The position numbers and the translations under genes are program-made. Positions 7,692 to 16,998 of a stretch of 42,216 bases of DNA are shown one piece after another (position 1 is the stretch's first letter; every line of letters begins with the position of its first letter). Origin of the DNA: Bacteroidota bacterium (GTDB lineage: Bacteria > Bacteroidota > Bacteroidia > Bacteroidales > JACABE01). Under the pieces are notes generated by a model. The model was not told the origin of the DNA and made no database searches. It saw only the letters and a program-made list of their open reading frames with translations. Location of the stretch: the NCBI GenBank assembly GCA_013377005.1, contig JACABE010000013.1, forward strand, positions 52,015 to 94,230, given 5' to 3'.

Positions 7692-9176
7692 TTATCTGGG
7701 ATTTTTAAATAATTCTCCAGCTTTTCCTTTATCATATTGAGAGTCTTCCTCCTGATTTACATCATTGTTACGAGACAATTTACGTGTCCAATTTGGATTA
7801 TTTATTTCGCCCAATGCATCAGAATGTATTAATGAATAATCATTTAAGGCAAGATCAGGATTTGCAAAAACAAACTTTTTATTTGATTGATTATTAAGTT
7901 TATAATAATGCCATATTTGATAAGGAATAGAGCCATAACCACCATCTTTTAAACTAGCACCAGCATCAAAAGGTTTATCGACGATTTCATTAGGTGCACC
8001 ATATTGTAAATACACTCTTCCTCTATCCGTTTCGTAGCCTCTTCTAACTTTTGTGCTGTAATTAAAATTAACTTTTTCAACTTCTTTTTGGTAAGCTAAC
8101 CAATTATTTTCTGGACTTACAGTATTCCGTTGTAACCAAAAATTAAAGAAGTATTGTTGCATAGTTTTTAAATCCATTTCCTTTAATTGGTCATTTATAA
8201 ATGTTTTTTCCAAATCAGTAGAAATTGGATACAAGGATTTTATATAATCTACAAGACTATCTTTATCAAGAAATTTTCCAGCAAAAGTTTCTTCAACTTC
8301 TAAATTAGCAATATCTTTTAGTTCAAAACGAATACTTGGATTGCTTCTTTGGAAAAATAATTTACTTAAAGCTAATACTTTATTAAATTTATCTCTAACT
8401 TCAATAGCTAAGTTATAATTACCAGAAGGAAGTTTTGAAATATCAAATTCACCAAAAAAAACATTTACAGGCTTAGATTGCTCTCTTTTCTTTTGCACTA
8501 AATTCGACATAAGTTTCATTGTTTCATAAGATTCAATATAGTAAGTCACTAAAAATGCCTCAGCCTTACCGTAATTTTTTTCTATATTATATATTTCAGA
8601 ATAAAAAGTGATTTTTTTTGTATTTTCAGGATAAAAATCAGAAACATAAGGAATTAAATCATAACCACTTTTAGAAACAATGTTTGGAATTTCTGTCTTT
8701 TTAAAGGACTCGATCAATTCAATACCAGACATATTTACTTGATTCTGTGAATATTCAATTAAAATATCTTGATTGATTCTATAGGGTTGTATAGAACTAT
8801 TTTTGTCAGCAATAATTAACTCATAAGTGTAATTTCCATTTGCAAGTGTAAATCTCTGTTGATCTATAAAATTAAAATTAACATTAAGAGAATCTTGAGC
8901 TTCCGGACTGTATAAATTGTACTTTTTAAAATCTTTTATACTGTCGTTTTGTTTAAAAAGCATTGTGATCTCTATTGTAGCTTGATATTTTCCATTTTTA
9001 TTTTTTACAAAATAAACACTTTTACCATAAACAGAAAGATATGTTTCTATATAAGGACCATGTTCTGGTGAATAAAATGAAGCATAAGACAAATCAGCTT
9101 GTAGTTTTTTTGCCTGTGTATCATTAGCATACAAAATAAATGCTATAAAAAATGTAAAAAATAAATATTTTTTCAT
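7692..9176 (-). CDS. GWxTD domain-containing protein
   Basis: 494-residue exported protein with a signal peptide at residues 1-22 (hydrophobic core, then ANDTQA). The C-terminal region has the conserved GYETDRGRVYLQYGAPNEI block at about residues 380-398, followed by YQIWHYY. This is the signature of the GWxTD family, with tyrosine in place of the tryptophan. The middle part looks like beta-rich repeats. The family is common in Bacteroidota and has no settled function; envelope location is inferred from the signal peptide. An exact -7 box lies 20 bases ahead of the ATG and a strong hairpin follows, so the gene is probably monocistronic. Confidence 0.85.
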   Translation of the reverse strand: MKKYLFFTFFIAFILYANDTQAKKLQADLSYASFYSPEHGPYIETYLSVYGKSVYFVKNKNGKYQATIEITMLFKQNDSIKDFKKYNLYSPEAQDSLNVNFNFIDQQRFTLANGNYTYELIIADKNSSIQPYRINQDILIEYSQNQVNMSGIELIESFKKTEIPNIVSKSGYDLIPYVSDFYPENTKKITFYSEIYNIEKNYGKAEAFLVTYYIESYETMKLMSNLVQKKREQSKPVNVFFGEFDISKLPSGNYNLAIEVRDKFNKVLALSKLFFQRSNPSIRFELKDIANLEVEETFAGKFLDKDSLVDYIKSLYPISTDLEKTFINDQLKEMDLKTMQQYFFNFWLQRNTVSPENNWLAYQKEVEKVNFNYSTKVRRGYETDRGRVYLQYGAPNEIVDKPFDAGASLKDGGYGSIPYQIWHYYKLNNQSNKKFVFANPDLALNDYSLIHSDALGEINNPNWTRKLSRNNDVNQEEDSQYDKGKAGELFKNPR

Positions 9177-9195
9177 TGCTTATCTTTTTAATTTA

Positions 9196-9203
9196 CAAAA
9201 GTA
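9196..9203 (-). promoter_or_regulatory. Bacteroidota -7 box for the GWxTD gene
   Basis: The minus strand reads TACTTTTG, an exact TAnnTTTG match, ending about 19 bases before the start codon at 9176. Confidence 0.5.
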
Positions 9204-9324
9204 ATTATAATGACTTTAGATATTTTTAGAAATCAGTTAAAGGTTGTTAAAAACCAGTTAACGGTAAATATCTTTTTTATTTCTAAAAAAATCAAAAAAA
9301 ACAACCCTTAAATCAATTAATTAT

Positions 9325-9332
9325 TAACTTTG
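9325..9332 (+). promoter_or_regulatory. Bacteroidota -7 box for pepD
   Basis: TAACTTTG is an exact TAnnTTTG match and lies 45 bases before the pepD ATG, leaving an AT-rich leader of roughly 40 bases. Confidence 0.5.
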
Positions 9333-9377
9333 CTTTTTAAATAACAACTTTATAAATCTTATTAATAAATATAAAAA

Positions 9378-10838
9378 ATGAGTAAAGAAATTTTAAATCT
9401 TGAGCCAAAAGCAATTTGGAAACATTTTTACAGCCTTACACAAATCCCTCGCCCATCTGGACATGAAGCTGCTTGTATAGCTTTCATGAAAAAATTTGGC
9501 GAAGACCTTGGTTTGGAAACTGTTGTTGACCCTGTTGGCAATGTAATTATCCGCAAACCTGCCACTCCAGGCATGGAAAGCCGTAAAGGTGTTGTTTTGC
9601 AAGGTCATTTGGATATGGTACCTCAAAAAAACAGCGACAAGAATCATGATTTTGAAAAAGACCCAATTGAAACTATAATTGATGGTGAATGGGTTAGAGC
9701 CAATGGAACTACTCTAGGTGCTGATAATGGAATGGGTGTTGCTGCAGCTATGGCAATTCTTGAAGCTAAAGATTTACAACATGGTATGGTTGAAGCTCTT
9801 TTTACTATTGATGAAGAAACGGGTATGACAGGTGCATTTGGATTGCAAGCGGGTTATTTGAAAGGTGATATCTTAATGAATCTTGATTCAGAAGATGAAG
9901 GCGAATTATACATCGGATGTGCAGGTGGTACCAATGGTAATATTACTTATACTTACGCAGAAACAGATGTTCCTGCTAATTCTACTGCTTATAAATTAAA
10001 TATAACCGGTTTAAAAGGTGGACACTCTGGTGTGGATATTCACTTAGGTAGAGGAAATGCTAACAAAATCATGAACCGTTTTCTGAAAGAAGCCAGCAAT
10101 GAACTTGGATTACGTATAGCAACCTTAAATGGTGGAAGTTTGCGTAATGCCATCCCTCGTGAATCATTTGCGATTGTAACAATTCCTTCAGCTAACCAAG
10201 CTGCTTTTACTGCAAAATTAAAAGAATTTGAAACCATCATAAAAAAAGAACTTTCAGCTGTAGAGCCAGATTTAAAAATGGAAGTTGTTTCTACCAATAT
10301 GCCTTCAAAAGTAATGGATTCTAAAAATCAGAAAACATTTATTGATGCTGTGTATGCATGTCCAAATGGTGTTGTTCGTATGAGTAATGCAATGGAAGGT
10401 TTAGTTGAAACTTCAAACAATTTAGCTATAATAGAAGTTAAAGAAGGAACAGCAACAGCTCTTTGCTTGTTACGTAGTTCAGTAGATTCAGCAAAAGCAG
10501 ACCTTGAAAGTCAAATGGAATCAGTTTTTCATTTAGCTGGTGCTGAAATAACTTTTGACGGACAATATCCTGGTTGGAAACCAAATCCAGACTCTCCGAT
10601 ACTGAAAAAAATGCTTGACATCTATAATAATCAGTTTGGTAATATTCCTAAAATATATGCAATTCATGCTGGTTTAGAATGTGGTTTATTAGGTGGCGTA
10701 TATCCTAATTGGGATATGATTTCATTTGGTCCTACTATTCGTTTTCCACATTCTCCTGATGAAAAAGTAAATATTGCAAGTGTGACTAAATTTTGGGATT
10801 TCTTAGTTGAAACCCTGAAAAATGTTCCAATCAAATAA
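9378..10838 (+). CDS. pepD: Aminoacyl-histidine dipeptidase (PepD, M20 family)
   Basis: Cytosolic zinc dipeptidase that splits Xaa-His dipeptides such as carnosine. The 486-residue length matches PepD. M20 motifs are clear: GHLDMVPQ with His77 and Asp79, GADNGMG with the metal-bridging Asp116, and DEETGMTG with catalytic Glu146 and metal ligand Glu147. A GGHSGVDIH dimerisation-domain motif follows, and IHAGLECG near the C-terminus supplies the last ligands. It has its own promoter box and ends at a good terminator, so it is monocistronic. Confidence 0.95.
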   Translation: MSKEILNLEPKAIWKHFYSLTQIPRPSGHEAACIAFMKKFGEDLGLETVVDPVGNVIIRKPATPGMESRKGVVLQGHLDMVPQKNSDKNHDFEKDPIETIIDGEWVRANGTTLGADNGMGVAAAMAILEAKDLQHGMVEALFTIDEETGMTGAFGLQAGYLKGDILMNLDSEDEGELYIGCAGGTNGNITYTYAETDVPANSTAYKLNITGLKGGHSGVDIHLGRGNANKIMNRFLKEASNELGLRIATLNGGSLRNAIPRESFAIVTIPSANQAAFTAKLKEFETIIKKELSAVEPDLKMEVVSTNMPSKVMDSKNQKTFIDAVYACPNGVVRMSNAMEGLVETSNNLAIIEVKEGTATALCLLRSSVDSAKADLESQMESVFHLAGAEITFDGQYPGWKPNPDSPILKKMLDIYNNQFGNIPKIYAIHAGLECGLLGGVYPNWDMISFGPTIRFPHSPDEKVNIASVTKFWDFLVETLKNVPIK

Positions 10839-10856
10839 ACTAAACAATTTTTTATT

Positions 10857-10893
10857 AAAAAGCGATTAAAAAAAGAATTTAATCGCTTTTTTT
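10857..10893 (+). terminator. Rho-independent terminator of pepD
   Basis: Stem AAAAAGCGATTAAA pairs with TTTAATCGCTTTTT across a 7-base loop and continues into a T run. It starts 18 bases after the pepD stop. Confidence 0.85.
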
Positions 10894-10997
10894 ATTTCCA
10901 ACCACAAGTTTCAAAGAATTTTAATGTCAAAAAGAATTAAAATTATAAATATTTATTAATATACCTTAAACTAAGCTTCTAATATTGATAAAACTTA

Positions 10998-11005
10998 TAC
11001 TTTTG
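10998..11005 (+). promoter_or_regulatory. Bacteroidota -7 box for the TonB-dependent receptor gene
   Basis: TACTTTTG is an exact TAnnTTTG match, 33 bases before the ATG at 11039. It lies inside the longer open frame that begins at 10985, which shows that longer start is not used. Confidence 0.55.
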
Positions 11006-11038
11006 CAAGCAATTAAAAAATTTAAAAATCAGAAATTT

Positions 11039-13558
11039 ATGCCACTTAATAAAAAACTATTCATTGCTCTTTCAATTTTCACAATTTTCAGCAATCAAAT
11101 TTTATTTTCTCAAAATCAATATGGAAGAGGACAAGAACGTTCAGGAGAAGGTAACAGAGGAACTGGTGGTATAGGAAGTATTTCTGGTTTTGTTGTTGAC
11201 AAACAAACCCTTCAAGCAGTAGAATACGCTAATTTAACAATTTTTCGCTCAAAAGATTCTGTAATGGTGGGTGGCGCTATTACAAATCAAAAAGGCAGTT
11301 TTACCATTGAAAAAGTTCCTTTTGGCAATTATTATATGGTTGTTAGTTTTATTGGCTACTCCAGCTTAAAAATTCCAAATATTATAGTAAACCCAAAAGA
11401 CATTGACAAAAAGATGGGGCAGATAAAATTCTCCCCATCTTCAAACACATTAAACGAAGTAAATGTTATTGGCGAAAAGCGAATGATGGAATATACACTT
11501 GACAAAAAAATAGTAAATGTTGATAAAAACTTAGTAAGTGCTGGTGGATCAGCCGTAGATGTAATGCAAAACATTCCTGCTGTAACAGTTGATATTGATG
11601 GAAATGTTAGTTTACGTGGTAGCACTAATGTTAATATTTTGATTGATGGTCGTCCTTCAAGTCTTTCTGGCATGAGCCGTCAGGCAATATTAGAACAAAT
11701 TCCAGCTAGTTCTATTGAAGCTATTGAAATAATAACCAATCCCTCTGCCAAATATAACCCAGAAGGAATGTCTGGTATCATTAATATCAGGCTTAAAAAG
11801 AAAACAGCTCAAGGATTAAATGGCATGGTTTCAACAAGTATTGGCACAAATAACCGTTACAATAGTTCTATAAATTTAAACTATAGTACTGAAAAAATTA
11901 ACGTGTTTGCTTCCTGGGATGGTAGATGGAATCAGGGGAAAGGTTATGGTGATACTTATAGAATTGCAACATTAAAAGATACTTCTTCCTACACAACACA
12001 ACATTCTGAAATGAAACGTATTATGGATAACAATACAGTTAAAGCAGGTTTTGATTGGTATATTAATTCTAAAAATACAATTACGCTTATGGGGCAATAC
12101 AATGTTGGAGGAAGCGAACGAAATCAGGATTTATTTAGTTTTACTAAAGACTTTAATTTTATAAAAGAAAATGATTATAAGCAACATAACAAAGAAATAG
12201 AAAATGATAATTCAAATATGTTTGCCTTGAATTACAAGAAAACGTTTACACAACGTGGTCGAGAATTAACTGCTGATTTTTCATATAGTACGTCAAAAAA
12301 TTCTGAAAATACAGATATGACGCTTAATAATTTTTTGTCGAATTATCAGGATGTTTCAATGAGCAGCAAGCCTAGTTTGCAAAAACAATATGATGATGGC
12401 AACAATTGGGTAGGAAATGCATCAATAAATTACGTTCATCCATTTGCTAAAAAAATGAAATTAGAAACTGGTTATCAAGGTATTTTCAGAAATGTTGATG
12501 ATGATTTTCGTCTTGAAAAATATGATACGACAAGCTTAATTTATGTAAATGATATTTTTTCGAGCAACCATTTTAAATACAAAGAAAATATCAATGCAAT
12601 ATATGGCACTTTTTCTAAAGAATGGGAAAGTATATCGATGCAACTAGGCTTAAGGCTTGAGGAAGCTAATACCACTGCAGAACAACTTACACAAAAACAA
12701 ACTTTTACAAATAATTACTTTAGCATTTACCCTAGTGTTCATATTTCTAAAAAATTAGCACGTAAAAATGAAATACAATTTAGTTACAGTCGTAGGGTAA
12801 ACCGTCCAGATATGCATGATTTAAATCCATTTAAAGATTATTCTAATCCACTAATGATACGTTATGGAAATCCTTACCTAAAACCCGAATACATAAATTC
12901 TTTTGAAGTAGGTCATTCAAAATATTGGAACAAAACATCTTTCTATACTTCTATATATTATCGCCAAATTAACGATGTTATCAAGCGTATTGCCTTTTTA
13001 GATACCAATGGAATCTCAAATATGACTAACCAAAATCTTACAAAAGGAACATCATATGGTGTTGATTTTATATTGGAACAGGAAGTTTTAAAATGGTGGC
13101 GTATTAATGCTAATTTTAGTTATTTCAGAACTATGATTGAAGGCAATAGCATTGATGGCAATATCTCTACTGATAACTATAGCTGGACATCTAAGTTAAA
13201 CTCTACAATGAATTTTGGCAAAACTTTATCTATACAAATTTCAGGTAATTATCGTGCTCCTATTATTACCCCTCAAGGGAAAATGCACGAAACTTATTCT
13301 GCAGATATTGCATTCAAAAAGGATTTATTTAAAGAAAAATTTTCAGTTTCATTTAGAGTAAGCGATATTTTTAATACTCAAAAATGGAATAATGATACTC
13401 ATGGCACTGGTTTTTCAGCATCAATGAGCAACAAACGTCAATCACAAGCTGCATTTTTAACAATTAGTTACAAAATTAACGGTGGATTGAAAGCTAAACC
13501 TCGCAAAAAAGTAACTGAAAACGGAAATGGTAATGGAACTGATGAAGGAGATTTTTAA
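11039..13558 (+). CDS. TonB-dependent receptor, outer membrane beta-barrel family
   Basis: Outer-membrane protein of about 839 residues from ATG 11039. Order: signal peptide (about 1-25, ending FSQ), a short Gly/Arg-rich linker, a carboxypeptidase-regulatory-like domain (about 43-125), a plug domain with NIPAVTVDIDGNVSLRGS and NVNILIDGRPS, then a long beta-barrel. It resembles the outer membrane beta-barrel family rather than SusC, and no SusD gene is adjacent. The frame is open back to 10985, but a -7 box lies within that stretch and the ATG at 11039 gives a clean signal peptide. A Gly/Asn-rich C-terminal tail is present. The ligand is unknown. Confidence 0.88.
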   Translation: MPLNKKLFIALSIFTIFSNQILFSQNQYGRGQERSGEGNRGTGGIGSISGFVVDKQTLQAVEYANLTIFRSKDSVMVGGAITNQKGSFTIEKVPFGNYYMVVSFIGYSSLKIPNIIVNPKDIDKKMGQIKFSPSSNTLNEVNVIGEKRMMEYTLDKKIVNVDKNLVSAGGSAVDVMQNIPAVTVDIDGNVSLRGSTNVNILIDGRPSSLSGMSRQAILEQIPASSIEAIEIITNPSAKYNPEGMSGIINIRLKKKTAQGLNGMVSTSIGTNNRYNSSINLNYSTEKINVFASWDGRWNQGKGYGDTYRIATLKDTSSYTTQHSEMKRIMDNNTVKAGFDWYINSKNTITLMGQYNVGGSERNQDLFSFTKDFNFIKENDYKQHNKEIENDNSNMFALNYKKTFTQRGRELTADFSYSTSKNSENTDMTLNNFLSNYQDVSMSSKPSLQKQYDDGNNWVGNASINYVHPFAKKMKLETGYQGIFRNVDDDFRLEKYDTTSLIYVNDIFSSNHFKYKENINAIYGTFSKEWESISMQLGLRLEEANTTAEQLTQKQTFTNNYFSIYPSVHISKKLARKNEIQFSYSRRVNRPDMHDLNPFKDYSNPLMIRYGNPYLKPEYINSFEVGHSKYWNKTSFYTSIYYRQINDVIKRIAFLDTNGISNMTNQNLTKGTSYGVDFILEQEVLKWWRINANFSYFRTMIEGNSIDGNISTDNYSWTSKLNSTMNFGKTLSIQISGNYRAPIITPQGKMHETYSADIAFKKDLFKEKFSVSFRVSDIFNTQKWNNDTHGTGFSASMSNKRQSQAAFLTISYKINGGLKAKPRKKVTENGNGNGTDEGDF

Positions 13559-13636
13559 AGAAAGTTACAACTTATTAATAGCATTTGTATTTTTCTTAAA
13601 AATATTAATAATCAATAATTTGAACTAAAATTTATT

Positions 13637-14113
13637 TTAATATTCTATTTTATTTTCCATTTCTAACCATTTCTTAAATACATCTAAAGCATCAGTTTGC
13701 ATCATTTGGTTAGCAGGAATAGATCTTTCTGATAATGGAATATTAATTTCTTCATAAATAAAAGAATCGTCAAAACCTGCATTAGCAGCATCTATCTTAG
13801 TACAGGCATAATATATTTTTTTAGGGCGAGCCCAATAAATAGCACCCAAACACATCGGACAAGGCTCACAACTTGTGTAAATCTCACAATCATCTAATTG
13901 GAATGTATTAAGGTTTCTACAAGCGTCGCGAATTGCATTAACTTCTGCATGCGCAGTGGGGTCGTTGGTAGAAGTAACACTATTGCTACCGCGACCTACA
14001 ATTTTCCCATCTTTTACTACCACGGCACCAAAAGGACCACCATTGCCTGTTAGTAAATTATCAGCAGCTAATTTAATTGCTTCTGCCATAAATATATTTT
14101 TGTCCGAAACCAT
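13637..14113 (-). CDS. guaD: Guanine deaminase (cytidine deaminase-like fold)
   Basis: 158-residue zinc deaminase. Zinc motif HAEVNAIRD (His55, Glu57) and PCPMC (Cys85, Cys88) are intact. The stretch after it, GAIYWARPKKIYYACTKID followed by AANAGFDDSFIYEE, closely follows the bacterial GuaD family rather than TadA tRNA deaminase. Expected reaction: guanine to xanthine plus ammonia, in purine salvage or breakdown. It is divergent from the Gre-like gene with 63 bases between starts, and the two promoters overlap. TadA is the alternative assignment, less likely from the C-terminal half. Confidence 0.85.
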   Translation of the reverse strand: MVSDKNIFMAEAIKLAADNLLTGNGGPFGAVVVKDGKIVGRGSNSVTSTNDPTAHAEVNAIRDACRNLNTFQLDDCEIYTSCEPCPMCLGAIYWARPKKIYYACTKIDAANAGFDDSFIYEEINIPLSERSIPANQMMQTDALDVFKKWLEMENKIEY

Positions 14114-14122
14114 TTTACTTAT

Positions 14123-14130
14123 TATATTTG
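14123..14130 (+). promoter_or_regulatory. Bacteroidota -7 box for the Gre-like/ispH/recF unit
   Basis: TATATTTG is an exact TAnnTTTG match, 46 bases before the ATG at 14177. It probably drives the plus-strand run that follows. Confidence 0.45.
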
Positions 14131-14153
14131 TAAAAGTTTTTTTTGTAAAATTA

Positions 14154-14161
14154 CAAAATTA
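14154..14161 (-). promoter_or_regulatory. Bacteroidota -7 box for guaD
   Basis: The minus strand reads TAATTTTG, an exact TAnnTTTG match, 40 bases ahead of the guaD ATG. It lies downstream of the plus-strand box, so the two transcripts would overlap at their 5' ends. Confidence 0.4.
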
Positions 14162-14176
14162 TTTTTTATCAAAAAT

Positions 14177-14629
14177 ATGAATAAACTTGAAATAAAGAAA
14201 AAACTTTTCGATGCCTGCATCAATCGTCAAAATGAAGTCATTAACAATCTGAAAGATTTGATGAAAGATGCACAGGAAAGCGCCAATGATTACGGAATGC
14301 CTAAAGATCGTTATGATTCTTACCGTATGCAAATATTACGCAAACGTGATATGTATGGACAACAACTGGAAAAAGCATTGGAAGAAATAGATGTTCTGAA
14401 AAAGATTGATATTTCTAAAGAAAATAAAGAAGTAAGTTTTGGTTCTGTTGTATTTACAGATGAGCAAAAATTATTTATTTCTATCAGTATAGGCAAAGTA
14501 GAGGTTGAAGGTGAAACTTATTATGCTGTTTCTGTTAAAGTTCCTTTTTACGAAGTAATTAAAGGTAAAAAGCAAGGAGATACATTTGAATTTAGAGGTA
14601 AACAAAATAAGGTTTTGGAGGTTTTTTAG
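14177..14629 (+). CDS. GreA/GreB-like transcript factor with altered coiled-coil tip
   Basis: 150-residue protein with the Gre factor layout: an N-terminal helical hairpin (about 1-80) and a C-terminal FKBP-like beta domain (about 88-150, with PFYEVIKGKKQGDTFEF matching the family's PIARGLIGKEEGD-type segment). Counted from the start, the hairpin tip reads G40-M-P-K-D44, which aligns by position with E. coli GreA G40-D41-L-K-E44. So the first catalytic acid is methionine and the second is aspartate. It could bind the RNA polymerase secondary channel with reduced or altered cleavage activity. It is the first gene of a run with ispH and recF. Assignment is by fold pattern; function is inferred. 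Confidence 0.65.
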   Translation: MNKLEIKKKLFDACINRQNEVINNLKDLMKDAQESANDYGMPKDRYDSYRMQILRKRDMYGQQLEKALEEIDVLKKIDISKENKEVSFGSVVFTDEQKLFISISIGKVEVEGETYYAVSVKVPFYEVIKGKKQGDTFEFRGKQNKVLEVF

Positions 14630-14668
14630 TATGAATAATAAAATTCATTCAAAACTAACGAAAAACAA

Positions 14669-15541
14669 ATGAACGTAACAATAGATAAATATTCAGGTTT
14701 TTGCTTTGGTGTGATTCATGCAATTGAAGTGGCTGAACGTAAACTGGAAGAACATAGCCAATTATATTGTTTAGGTGATATTGTCCATAATGGAATGGAA
14801 GTAAAGCGTCTTGTAGATAAAGGATTGAAAATTATTACCCATGAAGAATTTAAACAGTTACACAACTGCAATGTGCTTATAAGAGCTCACGGAGAACCAC
14901 CTGAAACATATAAAACTGCTTTAGAAAACAACATAAATTTAATAGATGCCTCCTGCCCTATCGTATTGAAACTACAAAGCAAAATCAGGAAAGGATATGA
15001 GGAAATGTTACAAAAAAACGGTCAAATCGTTATATATGGTAAGCTCGGACATGCTGAAGTAAATGGTTTGGTTGGACAAACAGATAATACAGCTATAGTA
15101 GTTGACAACGATGAAGATATTGAGCAAATTAACTTTTCTCGTCCACTACGCTTGTACTCACAAACTACCAAAAGTATTGATGGACTGGCTAGAATTATTG
15201 AAAAAATAAATACTAAAATAAAAGAGGTAAATAACGACAAAGAAATTGATTTCGTTTCGAATGATACCATTTGCAGACAAGTTTCTAATCGTTCATCTCA
15301 ATTAAAAGAGTTTTCTAATAACTTTGAAGTGATTATCTTTGTAAGCGGAAAAAAGAGTTCAAACGGCATGTTTCTTTTTGACTTATGCAAATCAGTAAAC
15401 CCACACACATATATGGTTGCTGAACCTGCAGAAATTAATAAAGATTGGTTTAAATGCGTTGAAAATGTTGGTGTTTGTGGAGCTACATCAACTCCTATGT
15501 GGTTGATGGAAGAAATAGCTGGAATTATAAGAGAATTTTAA
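14669..15541 (+). CDS. ispH: 4-hydroxy-3-methylbut-2-enyl diphosphate reductase
   Basis: Last enzyme of the MEP isoprenoid pathway, an iron-sulfur protein making IPP and DMAPP from HMBPP. The 290-residue length is normal for the stand-alone form. The three cluster cysteines are Cys12 (GFCFGV), Cys96 (DASCPIV) and Cys202 (NDTICRQ). Substrate-site residues His40, His74, His128, Glu130 and the Thr pair near 166-167 are in place. Near the C-terminus the usual TAGASTP region reads CGATSTP. It sits 39 bases after the Gre-like gene and 4 bases before recF. Confidence 0.95.
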   Translation: MNVTIDKYSGFCFGVIHAIEVAERKLEEHSQLYCLGDIVHNGMEVKRLVDKGLKIITHEEFKQLHNCNVLIRAHGEPPETYKTALENNINLIDASCPIVLKLQSKIRKGYEEMLQKNGQIVIYGKLGHAEVNGLVGQTDNTAIVVDNDEDIEQINFSRPLRLYSQTTKSIDGLARIIEKINTKIKEVNNDKEIDFVSNDTICRQVSNRSSQLKEFSNNFEVIIFVSGKKSSNGMFLFDLCKSVNPHTYMVAEPAEINKDWFKCVENVGVCGATSTPMWLMEEIAGIIREF

Positions 15542-15545
15542 AAAT

Positions 15546-16664
15546 ATGTATCTTAAAAGCCTTATCGTTAATAATTTTAAAAATTACACCGAAGCTAATC
15601 TTGAGTTTTCGGAGAAAATAAATTGCTTTGTAGGCGATAATGGTGAAGGCAAAACTAATTTGCTTGATGCTATCTATTACCTATCGTTTTGCAAAAGTTA
15701 TTTTAACTTAGTTGATATGCAAAACATCAAACATGAGGAAGATTTTTTCGCCATACATGGAAATTATATCAGAAAGGATGAGTATCAGGATATGGTAAGT
15801 TGTATTCAAAAAAGAAATCAAAGAAAAGTATTTAGAATTAATAAAAAAGAATACGAACGCTTAGCCGATCATATCGGGCTATTTCCATTGGTTATGATTT
15901 CGCCTTACGATCGGGATTTGATAAATGAAGGCAGTGAAATTCGTCGTAAATATATTGACAGCGTTATTTCTCAGTTCGATCGTATTTATTTAGATGATTT
16001 GATAAATTACAATAAAGCCCTGCAACAACGCAATGCTTTGCTTAAACAATTTGCTGAGAGCAATCGTTTTGAAAGTGCTTCTTTAGAAATGTGGAATGTT
16101 CATCTGCAAAAACACGGAGAAAATATTTACCAGAAACGCAAGGTTTTTCTGGAAGAATTTATGCCTCTTTTTCAGCATTATTTTGCTTTTATTTCGGGGG
16201 GTAAAGAAAAAGTTGAGATTTCCTATCTGTCGCAAATGAACGATAATGACATGGAAGGTTTGCTGAAAGATAATTTGCAGCGTGATCGTGCTTTGCAATA
16301 TACTTCTGTGGGCATACATAAAGATGATTTGGAGTTTATGATGGATGGTTTTGCTGTTAAAAAATTTGGTTCGCAAGGGCAACAAAAGTCATTCTTCATA
16401 GCTTTAAAACTGGCTCAATTTGAATACACAAAAAACATTAAGGGATTTAAACCTATTCTTTTGTTCGATGATATTTTTGACAAACTCGATAATACCAGAG
16501 TGGAACAATTGATAAAATTAGTTGCTGATCAGAATTTTAAACAAGTTTTTATTACAGATACTCAAACCGAACGCATAGTTAATGTATTTGAAAAGATTAA
16601 TATTCCGCATAAAATTTTTAAAGTAGAAAAAGGCAGAGCTACAGAAATGGAACAAAATGTTTAA
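15546..16664 (+). CDS. recF: DNA replication and repair protein RecF
   Basis: 372-residue SMC-like ATPase that helps load RecA at single-strand gaps. Walker A GDNGEGKTN is at 30-38 within an N-terminal LIVNNFKNY start typical of RecF. The signature region is near GSQGQQKSFFIALKLAQ and Walker B is ILLFDDIFDKLD. It starts 4 bases after ispH and overlaps the next gene by 8 bases, so it is translationally coupled on both sides. dnaA and dnaN are not present in the window. Confidence 0.95.
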   Translation: MYLKSLIVNNFKNYTEANLEFSEKINCFVGDNGEGKTNLLDAIYYLSFCKSYFNLVDMQNIKHEEDFFAIHGNYIRKDEYQDMVSCIQKRNQRKVFRINKKEYERLADHIGLFPLVMISPYDRDLINEGSEIRRKYIDSVISQFDRIYLDDLINYNKALQQRNALLKQFAESNRFESASLEMWNVHLQKHGENIYQKRKVFLEEFMPLFQHYFAFISGGKEKVEISYLSQMNDNDMEGLLKDNLQRDRALQYTSVGIHKDDLEFMMDGFAVKKFGSQGQQKSFFIALKLAQFEYTKNIKGFKPILLFDDIFDKLDNTRVEQLIKLVADQNFKQVFITDTQTERIVNVFEKINIPHKIFKVEKGRATEMEQNV

Positions 16665-16950
16665 TAAAAGCAATGAACTTACATTAAAAGAAGCCATTGA
16701 GCAATTACTCAACGCTTATAAAATGAATGGAAAAATTAACGAGACCCGTATAATACAGGCATGGGATCAAGTTTGCGGAGTAATGATATCGAAACATACC
16801 GAGAATTTATACATACAAAATCGGGTTTTGTTTGTAAAAGTAGATTCAGCAGCTTTGCGAAACGAACTAAGTTATGCTAAAACCAAATTGGTAAAAGCAT
16901 TAAATAGCACAGTTAAAGAAGAGGTTATTACGGAGATAGTGTTTTCGTGA
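16657..16950 (+). CDS. DUF721 (DciA-like) protein
   Basis: 97-residue protein of the DUF721 family: a helical N-terminus, the conserved QAWDQVCGVMISKHTENLYI block, then VLFVKVDSAALRNELSY. Related DciA proteins act in replicative helicase loading in bacteria without DnaC. The location directly after recF, with an 8-base overlap, is a common arrangement and supports a role in DNA replication or repair. The helicase role in this organism is inference from the family. Confidence 0.85.
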   Translation: MFNKSNELTLKEAIEQLLNAYKMNGKINETRIIQAWDQVCGVMISKHTENLYIQNRVLFVKVDSAALRNELSYAKTKLVKALNSTVKEEVITEIVFS

Positions 16951-16998
16951 GAATTTATCAAAGTTAATCGCTCCAATTGTATTAAAGAAAATTAAAAC

